A stretch of 10,612 bases of DNA from Gonapodya sp. JEL0774. Lineage: Eukaryota; Monoblepharomycota; Monoblepharidomycetes; Monoblepharidales; Gonapodyaceae. The notes under the pieces were generated by a model that was not told the DNA's origin, did no database searches, and worked only from the letters and a program-made list of their open reading frames with translations. Positions within the stretch are counted from its first letter, which is position 1, and the number at the start of each line of letters is the position of its first letter. Both the position numbers and the translations under genes were made by a program. The DNA lies in contig JADIIX010000376.1 in the NCBI GenBank assembly GCA_027604505.1, positions 1-10,612 of the forward strand. The letters are read 5' to 3'. Below, piece by piece: positions 1 through 6,746 of the stretch.

Positions 1-90
1 CTTGGATCCACTAGTAGTGTGACGGCTACTTATTTCCGTCGCTGGTACCTCATTGTCTCTCTCAGCCAATTTCATAGCGGAGAACATTTA

Positions 91-444
91 TTAACCCGCC
101 CCCGTACATAATTGGAGGGTGACAGGACACCGAGAACGTTGACACTTGACACACAATAACGGCCGTGACGACACAAAAAATGTCTCCCGAGTGCAATACA
201 TGCACTTGTCAAATCCACCCAGTATACCTAGTCGAAACCGAACGGTAGCAATACCGAGGCGCCGGACCAGCTGGGCAGACACGACGAGCGGGATGTCCAT
301 GCACAAAGAGACACGGAGAGCACACAGCACGTCAGGACGGAATCGTTCTACGGCTTGCGAGAGAGCACGGCAGGTGAAGCGAAGCCGAGCTGCCGCGCAG
401 TAGGGCAAGGGCCGTGTTATATTGCCGATGACTTCCAGCGGCAT
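91..444 (-). CDS. F-box-like protein with C-terminal zinc motif
   Basis: Minus-strand frame of 117 residues from the ATG at 444 to TAA at 91. Residues 1-42 match the F-box pattern: MPLEVI start, then hydrophobics, then RLRFTCRALSQAV, which corresponds to the 'LxxVCkxw' part. F-box proteins are known to bind Skp1 and present substrates to SCF ubiquitin ligases. The C-terminus carries CMYC (81-84) and CVKC (98-101), a CxxC-x13-CxxC layout that would suit a zinc ribbon. The frame stays open upstream (ATG at 486, open to 579). The 486-444 stretch is pyrimidine-rich and contains a CCAG acceptor-like site at about 466, so an upstream exon is possible. I chose 444 for its better start context (G at -3) and because the F-box begins there. 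The divergent neighbour is the pseudokinase gene. The protein is short for an F-box protein and has no recognisable substrate-binding repeats. F-box assignment is fairly likely; zinc binding is inferred. Confidence 0.55.
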   Translation of the reverse strand: MPLEVIGNITRPLPYCAAARLRFTCRALSQAVERFRPDVLCALRVSLCMDIPLVVSAQLVRRLGIATVRFRLGILGGFDKCMYCTRETFFVSSRPLLCVKCQRSRCPVTLQLCTGAG

Positions 445-682
445 CACATCGACCAAAGAGTAGAGACTGGAAAAAAAGAACAACATATAACCTCTCGTGG
501 TTGTCAGCAATGAAGGGCAAACAAACGACGACTCGCCTAGACCGTTGCATTTTCCATCAATCCCAAGCCAAACTATCAAACCACTTCACAGACACACCGA
601 CGCTAGTTTCGTCCGCTGAATTGAGTATACTTGGCAAATGGATGGCGTGTCCAAGAACCAAGACGCACAAAGCGGCCGTTGA

Positions 683-1786
683 GAAGATCAAGGTGTACGA
701 AACACAGGTGCAGCTCCCTCTGTACATGGAAGTCTGGTCTATAATCGTGCATATGGGAGCTTGGATGTGAGTACTTTCAAGTTATGTTTTTAAAGAGTAA
801 TAGTATATTCATCTACTTGTCATGACCAGGCTCCAGGTCTTATTCACCAGTATTTGAAGGGTCGTGCATCATACATTGCAGCGAATGCACTCACACAGGA
901 GCCTGTGTACAGCCAAGCCATCTTCCCTGTGATAAAGAATTCATCATTCAATGGGAGGCCAGTGACTCTCAAAATATTTGGTCCAGTTGATCAAAAGACA
1001 CATATAGTATGCTTATACTATTCTACTCATTTGAGACTCTTGTTCATCCTGTTTTTCAATTAGGACGTGTGCAGTCTAATTGCAACTCACTTTTGCATTA
1101 TTCATGTGAACATTGTTCAGTGCATTGGGTATACATTGCTTCACCAGTCTCATGTGGCAGCAGTACTGCCATATATTGAGGGCAGCAATCTGGAAGAAGT
1201 GCTTCCTGAAGATTTAGACACAGCAGATCACCTTTCTATCGTGAGTGTCTTTTGTTTTACATATGTTTCTTTTTGTATATCACCTGACCTGTTCTCCTTG
1301 AATTTTTTGGTTTTAGATCCTGCACATTGCACAGGGACTGCGTTTTCTTCACTTCAAAAAGCTCATGCACTGCAATATAAACCCTGGCAACATCCTGATA
1401 TCACGCACAAAAAACATGGTCTCTGCAATGTTGTGTGGGTTGAGTGGAATAGGTGCTCTGGATCATGATGGTAAAGTCACAGGAAGGCCATTTGTGGATT
1501 CCCCATATATTGCACCAGAGCGATTGGCAAATTGGAAAGCTCCTATGACAGCTGCTGCAGATGTGTGGAGCTTTGGGCAGGTGGCACTTGATGTAAGTAA
1601 ACACCTAGTATACTGATATTTGAACCTGATATATGTGTGTTTCAGATCCTTTTCAGCAAGAGTTCAAGTAGAAAGGGACCAGTACATACCCTTATAAGGA
1701 AATATGTCAGTCTGCAACTGGAAGATCGTCCGTCTATGGCAGAGGTTGTAGATGAGATGGTGCGGATTATTGCTGTCAGTGGCTGA
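683..1786 (+). CDS. TKL-type pseudokinase, five exons visible, 5' end unresolved
   Basis: Exons in one frame are 683(or 708)-766, 830-1006, 1064-1240, 1317-1592 and 1646-1786 (TGA). Introns are 63, 57, 76 and 53 bases, all GT-AG with donors GTGAGT, GTATGC, GTGAGT and GTAAGT. The product reads as a protein kinase domain: VTLKIF (beta-3 lysine kept), HVNIVQCIGY, LPYIEGSNLEEVL (hinge and alphaD), ILHIAQGLRFLHFKKLMHCN, PYIAPERL (APE motif), AADVWSFGQVALDIL, and RPSMAEVVDEM at the end. The catalytic HRD is HCN, the loop Asp is Asn, DFG is GLS, and no glycine-rich loop is visible before VTLK. Catalysis is therefore unlikely; a scaffold or allosteric role is inferred. No in-frame ATG is seen in the first exon, which is closed upstream by TGA at 680. 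Either an upstream exon is missing from this model or the gene is 5'-truncated. The gene appears more AT-rich than its neighbours. Confidence 0.75.
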
Positions 1787-1849
1787 AGTAGTGTAAGGTT
1801 ATTTTTAGGTCCTGTGTGATGTAACTTTGAAATAGGGTGTTGGAAAATT

Positions 1850-2672
1850 TCATGGAAGTTGCATTTCCGAATACTTGTTCAGGATTGGGATGGGATGCGC
1901 ATGGAAGATGGAGATGGGCCTTTCGAGACTTTTTGGTGAGTGCTTGAAGGATGGGATGGGATGGGACCTAGATTCTGAAACACTACGAAACTCATCCGGG
2001 ATGGGAATGGCAATGAGGATGTGATGAGACCTAGATTCTGAAACTTTCCGGTGAGTCTTTTAGGATGGGATGGGATGCGGATGGAACTTTCGAGACTTTT
2101 CGGTGAGTGTTTGAAGGATGGGATGGGATGGGATGGGGATGGGATAAGACCTAGATTCTGAAACATTACGAAACTCATCCGGGATGGGGATGGGGATGGG
2201 ATGGGATGGAATAGTGATTCTGTAAACTTTCCGAAAACTTGTTTAGGATGGGGATGGGATGAGAGATTCTGAAACTTTTCGGTAAATCTTTCAGGATGGG
2301 ATGAGGATGGGATTAGAGATTCTGGAACTTTGCGAAATCTCTTTCAGAATGGGGGATGGTATGAGGATGGGATCTGGATTCTGGAATTTTGCGAAATCTC
2401 ATTCAGGATGGGGGATGAGGATGGGATGCGATGGATTGGATTGGTTGGGTTGCACGCAATGTCATGTGATCGAATGGTATGGGATGGGATGAGGATGGGG
2501 ATGGGGGATGGGGATGGGATCAAAGATTATGAAACTTTTCGAAAACTCATCCGGAATGGGGATGAGGATGGGATGGGGATGGGATGGGTTGAGGATGGGG
2601 ATGAGGGATGAAGATTCTAAAATTTTTCACAAAATGATTCGAGATGGGGATGGGGGATGGGGATGGGATGAA
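1850..2672 (+). repeat. Array 1: GGGGAT-type minisatellite with TTTCGAAA spacers
   Basis: About 820 bases made of runs of GGATGGGGATGGGATG separated by spacers of the type GATTCTGAAACTTTTCGAAAACTC. The G-rich strand is plus. Unit edges are degenerate compared with array 4, which suggests an older array. Near 2430-2480 it contains a distinctive linker (GGATTGGTTGGGTTGCACG) that recurs at the left edge of array 2, so array 1 may be two elements joined. It separates the 3' ends of the pseudokinase gene and the convergent membrane-protein gene. Frames open inside it (Met, Gly, Asp and Trp rich) are repeat artefacts. No gene is supported here. Confidence 0.9.
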
Positions 2673-2710
2673 CAACTTGAAATCGGAAATCAACGCGTTG
2701 TTGATTGTGT

Positions 2711-3505
2711 CTAGTTCTTACAGTCACCATCAACATCTCTGTACTGTGGAGGAGTGTCCGTTACTATGACTACTAATGGCTTCGCTGTCGCCTGCGACGA
2801 CGACGCGAGTTCCACATCATCCGCTGCACCGTTTTGCTTCTTCCCACTGCAACACGCTGCGTAGTCCACAACACACAAACATACGCACACAAGCATAGAA
2901 ACTATAAAGCCTGCAAGCATCGCCAACACAGCGAGTGCCCATGTCACACCCGTCACCACTGCCATCCAACGCGGCGACGCCGACGTTCCAGGAACCCACC
3001 CAATGTTCGTGCTGTTCAACACCCTTTCAATCGTTTCTTTCTCTCCGTCACTCATCGCCCAGTTCGTGCTAACATACACCGGCCCAGCTTTCCCAAAAGA
3101 TGCCAAAAGTCCGTCACCCGAAACATGCCCTCCAACCATCCATTGTCCAGGTACAGTCCAGTCTAGGTCACCACCTCCGACAGTCCCATTCAGTTGGTCG
3201 GCCAATTCAGACGTCACAGCCAGTGCGTTCCCAATAATCTCGTTCGCCTGCGACAAGGAGTACCCGTACCCAATCGCTCTAATTCGCCGCTCTGATGGAA
3301 GATACACAGTCGCTCCATACATGCCCCAGGTGGTTCTTGCGTACAGTGGACATGTAGTACAGGTCAGTGGATACGTCCGAACCCATCGCGGAACCAGCAC
3401 GTCATGTGCCGTTGTCGTCGTCGTCGTTGTCGTCGTCGCAGTCCCCGTCGCCATGGAGAGTACGACGACTGTCAGTGAAATTAGAAGGGTGCAAAGAGAT
3501 TTCAT
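2711..3505 (-). CDS. Secreted-type single-pass (type I) membrane protein, unknown family
   Basis: Uninterrupted 264-residue frame from the ATG at 3505 to TAG at 2711. Residues 1-23 form a classic signal peptide (MKSLCTLLISLTVVVLSMATGTA). A poly-threonine run of about nine residues follows, encoded by an ACG/ACA triplet tract. The ectodomain (about 35-178) has a CTTC motif near 49-52 and two N-glycosylation sequons (NGT near 106, NST near 164). A strong membrane helix spans about 180-213, ending in a Cys-rich stretch (CVCLCVVDYAACC) that could be palmitoylated. A cytoplasmic tail of about 45 residues ends in TPPQY and DGDCKN. I do not recognise the family. The layout suggests a surface protein with a short tail. 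It lies between repeat arrays 1 and 2, converges on the pseudokinase gene across array 1, and shows no intron. Confidence that it is a real gene is high; its function is unknown. Confidence 0.8.
   Translation of the reverse strand: MKSLCTLLISLTVVVLSMATGTATTTTTTTTTAHDVLVPRWVRTYPLTCTTCPLYARTTWGMYGATVYLPSERRIRAIGYGYSLSQANEIIGNALAVTSELADQLNGTVGGGDLDWTVPGQWMVGGHVSGDGLLASFGKAGPVYVSTNWAMSDGEKETIERVLNSTNIGWVPGTSASPRWMAVVTGVTWALAVLAMLAGFIVSMLVCVCLCVVDYAACCSGKKQNGAADDVELASSSQATAKPLVVIVTDTPPQYRDVDGDCKN
3411..3439. repeat. GTC/GAC trinucleotide tract inside the membrane-protein gene
   Basis: A short tract of GTCGTCGTCGTTGTC units on the plus strand is read on the minus strand as ACG/ACA threonine codons directly after the signal peptide of the 264-residue protein. 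Imperfect GTT interruptions lower slippage. Being in frame, length changes would alter only the number of threonines, a possible O-glycosylated stalk (inference). Confidence 0.75.
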
Positions 3506-3639
3506 GGGGATGTGAGGTTGGGCTTGTTGACTCTTGTGATAGTTCGATGCTCAGTTGAGCTATTCTTTGTGCTTTTATGCGAATGCACTTGGTGTGGCTC
3601 AGTGCTATCCTAAAGTAAATATTTTTTTTCTCTTTTATT

Positions 3640-3890
3640 TGGGGGGATGGATTGGTTGGGTGGCACGTGATCGCATGAGATGTGAATGGGATGGGGATGG
3701 GGATGGGACTACAGACTTCTGAACTTTCGAAAACTCATCCGGGATGGGGATGAGGATGGGGGATGAGGATGAGGATGGGATGCGAGATTCTGAAACTTTT
3801 CGAAAACTCTTTCAGGATGAGGATGGGATGGAGGTTCTGAAACTTTTCTGAATTTCCTTTCAGGATGGGGATGGGGGATGATAACTTTTT
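3640..3890 (+). repeat. Array 2: GGGGAT-type minisatellite
   Basis: About 250 bases with the G-rich strand on plus. It starts with the linker GGATTGGTTGGGTGGCACG near 3647, nearly identical to the linker inside array 1, then runs of GGATGGGGATGGG with spacers TCTGAAACTTTTCGAAAACTC. The array fills the gap between the divergent starts of the minus-strand membrane-protein gene (3505) and the plus-strand gene at 3986. The remaining bases, 3506-3640 and 3890-3985, hold T-rich tracts and no recognisable gene; they presumably include both promoters. Confidence 0.88.
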
Positions 3891-3985
3891 TTTTTCAAAC
3901 TTTTCCTGGATGGTTCGACATTGTGGCGGAGGAGCACACTGCCTAAAATACCCTGTCGACTCGCCAGCTCTTCACTTTTCCCACC

Positions 3986-4633
3986 ATGACATCTTCGCTA
4001 TTCCCGCCGAGGCCGACTGACCTGGAGGTATCTCGCTGTGGTGGGTACCGCGCTATTCTCTCCCCACATACCTGGTCGGACCTGATAGTGCCTTCCACAG
4101 CTCTACTCTCTCGTGGAGCGTCCAAGCGCGGACTGCCATGGAATCCATTCTTTAATGCGGTTGTGCCTTTTGGCACCCAGGAAGCACTTCTGTGCGTGCC
4201 ATATATCGATTCCAACGGGCAGGCCTCCAACTACGTCACGAGTGCTCGCCATGTACAGGTCATCACGAATTTGAACAACGGGTACCTAGCGAGACTGGAC
4301 ATGTTCAATGCGGTGATTGGATTTCTGGATCTAACATGGACAGAAGAGGTACGTACGTACGTACGTTCTTCTATTGGCGGTACTAACTCATAGATATTCC
4401 GTCAGACCTATGCCCGTCTCAAAGTGACAATGGCCAATCTCTTGCCACATGTCGACCACTACTCGACACAACTCAAAGTTATTCACTCTGAATTCCTCGC
4501 GCGTCACGGCCTACCAAACAACCAGCAAACCTACGACCCACACCACATCGCTAAAATATGTCGCTCCCTTGTCGACACCCGCCTTCACATCGATGTCATA
4601 CTCGGTCACATTTCCACTTGCGCATCTTTGTAA
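3986..4633 (+). CDS. Two-exon gene, unknown family
   Basis: Exon 1 is 3986-4348 (ATG start, 121 codons). The intron runs from GTACGT at 4349 to an AG at 4393 or 4405. It contains a TACTAAC branch-point-like sequence at 4381-4387. The AG at 4405 lies a normal distance from it, giving a 57-base intron. Exon 2 ends at TAA 4631-4633. Both acceptors keep the frame, giving about 196 or 200 residues. The product is soluble, with no signal peptide and no obvious motif. Its exon 1 end (LARLDMFNAVIGFL) faintly resembles the helical paralogue at 5291 (QLVSEFNATLL), and both genes start shortly after a repeat array, so distant kinship is possible but weak. A candidate poly(A) signal AATAAA lies at 4683-4688, inside the convergent K+ channel gene. 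Function unknown. Confidence 0.6.
4349..4367 (+). repeat. GTAC tandem repeat at a 5' splice site
   Basis: Four to five copies of GTAC (GTACGTACGTACGTACGTT) begin exactly where the coding frame of the 3986 gene must leave exon 1. Each copy offers a GTACGT donor, so up to four donors are spaced four bases apart. Use of a donor other than the first would shift the frame. Confidence 0.8.
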
Positions 4634-4637
4634 TCGT

Positions 4638-4943
4638 TTATGACGCCATGATTGCGAGAGCACCTATCATGTATCCCATTGTAATAAACTTGAGTGTTCC
4701 GTTCACTGGGGTGAAGTCTCCGTACCCTGTCGTCGTCCCTGTAGTCACAAGGAAGTACACCACGTCGTACATGCTCATCTTCTTCTCTTTGAACGAAGAA
4801 GGCACGCCCCAGTGTTCCACATCTTGAAACATCCACCATATCACAATCGCCACTGCCATTGTCCACGCTAGCACCACTCCAACCCGCATCACAACTTTCC
4901 AAACGTCAATCGACTGAAGCTCCTTTGCAAATATTGATGTCAT
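4638..4943 (-). CDS. Miniature two-helix potassium channel (pore-only)
   Basis: Intronless 101-residue frame, ATG at 4943 to TAA at 4638. A short N-terminus (1-15) precedes transmembrane helix 1 (about 16-39, VVMRVGVVLAWTMAVAIVIWWMF), a turret (40-58), a pore helix and filter (59-79, VTTGTTTGYGDFTP) and transmembrane helix 2 (about 85-100), with almost no C-terminus. TTGYGD at 71-76 is the canonical K+ selectivity filter, and the helix-pore-helix order matches the ion-transport-2 family. Four subunits would form the pore. Known two-helix K+ channels of about 80-120 residues are best documented in viruses of algae, whereas cellular eukaryotic K+ channels are usually far longer. The stop is 4 bases from the convergent gene's stop. 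A truncated cellular channel is the main alternative: an adjacent frame stays open about a dozen codons past the stop. Function is very likely; origin is inference. Confidence 0.88.
   Translation of the reverse strand: MTSIFAKELQSIDVWKVVMRVGVVLAWTMAVAIVIWWMFQDVEHWGVPSSFKEKKMSMYDVVYFLVTTGTTTGYGDFTPVNGTLKFITMGYMIGALAIMAS
4683..4688 (+). terminator. Candidate poly(A) signal for the 3986 gene
   Basis: AATAAA about 50 bases after the TAA of the plus-strand gene and inside the coding part of the convergent K+ channel gene. If used, the two transcripts overlap at their 3' ends. The motif is short and could occur by chance. Confidence 0.3.
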
Positions 4944-5006
4944 TTTCCCTACCCTTTCTTACAGTAAATCTTTTCTGCTGGTACACTATGCCGTCATGTC
5001 ATGGCG

Positions 5007-5222
5007 AGCAACTGTACCAATCCATCCCATCCCCATCCCCATCCTGAAATGCATTTTCGAAAAGTTTCAGAACCTCCATCTCCATCCTCCATCCCATCCC
5101 ATCCAGTATTTTCAAAATCTCCATTCCATCCATCCCATCTTCATCCTATATTTCGTTTTCGGAAAGTTTCAGACTCTGGATCCCATCCCCATCCCTCACC
5201 ATCCCAGGGATCCATCCCACAA
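5007..5222 (-). repeat. Array 3: minisatellite in reverse orientation
   Basis: CCATCCCCATCCTG runs on plus (G-rich strand on minus) with spacers TTTTCGAAAAGTTTCAGAACC. The left edge, starting AGCAACTG at 5007, matches the left edge of array 5 for about 81 bases with two mismatches, so this is a defined element end. The array lies between the start of the K+ channel gene (4943) and the plus-strand helical-protein gene (5291). Between 4944 and 5006 and between 5223 and 5290 no gene is visible; these must hold the two promoters. Confidence 0.88.
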
Positions 5223-5290
5223 TTTTTTCAAAGTTTATTTTTTACTTCATACAAGAATGACCGCCCATCCATCGTCCATCCAATCTTCAT

Positions 5291-5894
5291 ATGGAGAACG
5301 CATTGCAAGTCACTCGAACCAACATTGAGGCTATAACTGCCTACTACGCTCATCGTATATGCGCCAATGGCTTCCAACTCGACCAGCTTGTTTCCGAATT
5401 CAATGCAACCCTTCTGACTGGAAGTCCCACTTTCATACACTACTCAGAGGTTCGGTTTAGTCCTTTGTTCCGTGCCTTCCTTCCACCTGTCCTCATTCCA
5501 GCCATTTCATGTCCTCATTTAGTTGGACTCTTTTGCCCTCACCGCAATGTGGGAGGATTGCGATTCTCTCCATTCTGCACTCTCCAGCCAAACTATCTCC
5601 ACCTCATTTTCAGCCGAGTGTAGTCTCCTCAAAGAGACAATGATAGATCTCTCTATTGCACTCCCAGAGTTTTTGGCCTCCGTTGACAACCTCATCAATC
5701 TCACGACGGAAGAAGCCGTGCCCCAGCTTATCAAACTCGCTGACCTCCAGGACTTTCATGCCAAAACGTCTCGAATCCGCCATCTTCGGGAGCTAGTGTG
5801 GAGTAGTAGTATCTTTCCTTCCCACACTCCTTCAGCGTCCCTAGGCATCGATCCAAAATGTATTTGGGCACAACCTTCATGTGTAATTCAATAA
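5291..5894 (+). CDS. Predicted helical protein, copy A, two exons
   Basis: Exon 1 is 5291-5449 (53 codons); a 73-base phase-0 intron 5450-5522 has the unusual donor GTTCGG and acceptor TTTAG; exon 2 is 5523-5894. The product is about 176 residues, rich in leucine, alanine and charged residues in a pattern typical of alpha-helical bundles, with no signal peptide or membrane segment. It is clearly paralogous to the gene at 9482: IEAITAYYAHRICANG versus MSAITAHHAATICAAG, and LQDFHAKTSRIRHLRELVW versus AQDFDNATSRIRDFRETIW, ending in GIDPKCI versus GIDPACI. The intron sits at a comparable place in both. The family is not recognised. It starts about 70 bases after array 3 and ends about 90 bases before array 4. 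Unlike the other two copies, no RING gene follows it. Confidence 0.7.
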
Positions 5895-5984
5895 CTGTCG
5901 TCATGAATACATCTCATTCGTTCACATTTGCCATCCAAAACACTGTTTCTGAAGCTCTATCCAATCCCATCCACAATGAGAGAA

Positions 5985-6421
5985 TTGAGAAAGTTTCAGA
6001 GTCTCCATCCCATCCTGAATTCCGGTATCGAGAAGTTTCAGAACCTTCATCCGATCCCCATCCTCAAGGAGTTTTCGAAAAGTTTCAGAACCTTCATCCC
6101 ATTCCCATCCCCATCTCCATCTCCATCCTGAAAGGAGTTTTCGAAAAGTTTCAGAACCTTCATCCCATCCCCATCCCCATCCCCATCCTGAAAGGAGTTT
6201 TCGAAAAGTTTCAGAACCTTCATCCCATCCCCATCCCCATCCTGTAGGAGTTTTCGAAAAGTGTCTGAAACTCCATCCAATCCCCATCCCCATCCCCATC
6301 CCCATCCTGAAAGGAGTTTTCGAAAAGTTTCAGAACCTTCATCCCATCCCCATCCCCATCCTGTAGGAGTTTTCGAAAAGTGTCTGAATCTCCATCCAAT
6401 CCCCATCCCCATCCCCATCAC
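5985..6421 (-). repeat. Array 4: best-preserved minisatellite, with 119-base higher-order unit
   Basis: Six copies of the spacer GGAGTTTTCGAAAAGT start at 6068, 6134, 6194, 6247, 6313 and 6366, i.e. spacings of 66, 60, 53, 66 and 53. The differences are about multiples of six and come from variable numbers of CCATCC hexamers. The pair 6194-6312 is repeated as 6313-6421 with few changes, an approximately 119-base dimer unit. The G-rich strand is minus. The gap 5895-5984 holds no recognisable gene. Long open frames in this array are repeat artefacts. Confidence 0.92.
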
Positions 6422-6444
6422 ATTTCAAAAGTGCATATAAGTCA

Positions 6445-6635
6445 TTCCATTTGTATTACAGGCAAACAAACCAGTGTCGTAGTTGTGGAATTTGACGCTC
6501 TCGCACAGGACTTTGACAACGCAACCTCCCGCATTCGTGATTTCCGTGAAACCGTCTGGATCAACGCCAGGGACTCTAAATACAGGAAAGATGTCCCATC
6601 CGGTATCTAACACTGCTTGTATATGTAACAATTGA
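6445..6635 (+). pseudogene. Internally deleted copy B of the helical-protein gene
   Basis: The first part (about 6445-6502) matches 9580-9637 and the second (6496-6635) matches 9985-10120, so about 350 bases of the gene, including its intron, are missing. Both breakpoints share the 7-base word CGCTCTC (9631-9637 and 9985-9991; single copy at 6496-6502). The remaining frame reads GKQTSVVVVEFDALAQDF then NATSRIRDFRETVW and stops at TAA (6608) where copy C has GAC. The N-terminal 30-40 codons of copy C are absent; repeat array 4 lies at that place. The fused frame lacks a start codon. A candidate AATAAA follows at 6656-6661. It sits directly before the RING/SINA gene, exactly as copy C sits before the second RING gene. 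Confidence 0.85.
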
Positions 6636-6746
6636 GAAAAAAACAAAGGAACAAAAATAAACTGTGTACAGGCCTGCGCCACGTCTTCGCCACCCTTGTC
6701 GCCCATTTAAATACAAGCCCACTTCCCCACTTCCCCATTCCCACAC

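Noticed and set aside
1-20. GGATCCACTAGT at 5-16, as found in cloning-vector polylinkers
   Set aside because: Only 12 bases match and the following bases diverge from the polylinkers I know. It may be chance; a vector screen would settle it.
146-403. Plus-strand frame of 85 residues
   Set aside because: It is antisense to the F-box-like gene, with a basic composition and no motif; considered a shadow.
838-990. Alternative acceptor at 836-837 giving a Cys-rich frame in the second kinase exon
   Set aside because: It would destroy the clear kinase signatures (VTLKIF leading into HVNIVQCIGY) and meets a stop near 990.
1850-2672. Telomere or interstitial telomeric repeat
   Set aside because: The GGGGAT/GGGAT units are broken by regular palindromic spacers and occur in both orientations between genes, unlike telomeric tracts.
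1879-2714. Several 60-100 residue open frames rich in Met, Gly, Asp, Trp or Pro, Ser, His
   Set aside because: They are translations of the hexamer arrays. The period-6 repeat is stop-free in several frames, so no coding evidence remains.
2834-3515. Plus-strand frames of 110 and 170 residues
   Set aside because: They are shadows of the minus-strand membrane-protein gene, which has a signal peptide, helix and tail; the plus frames show no features.
5858-6421. Frames of 110-129 residues on both strands (e.g. repeats of EKFQNLHPIPIP)
   Set aside because: Both strands are open simply because the repeat lacks stops. The same peptide repeats in every array, and there is no start context or conserved gene.
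5985-6421. CRISPR-like appearance (regular repeats with spacers)
   Set aside because: The spacers are themselves hexamer repeats of variable number, not unique sequences, and there are no cas genes. It is a minisatellite.
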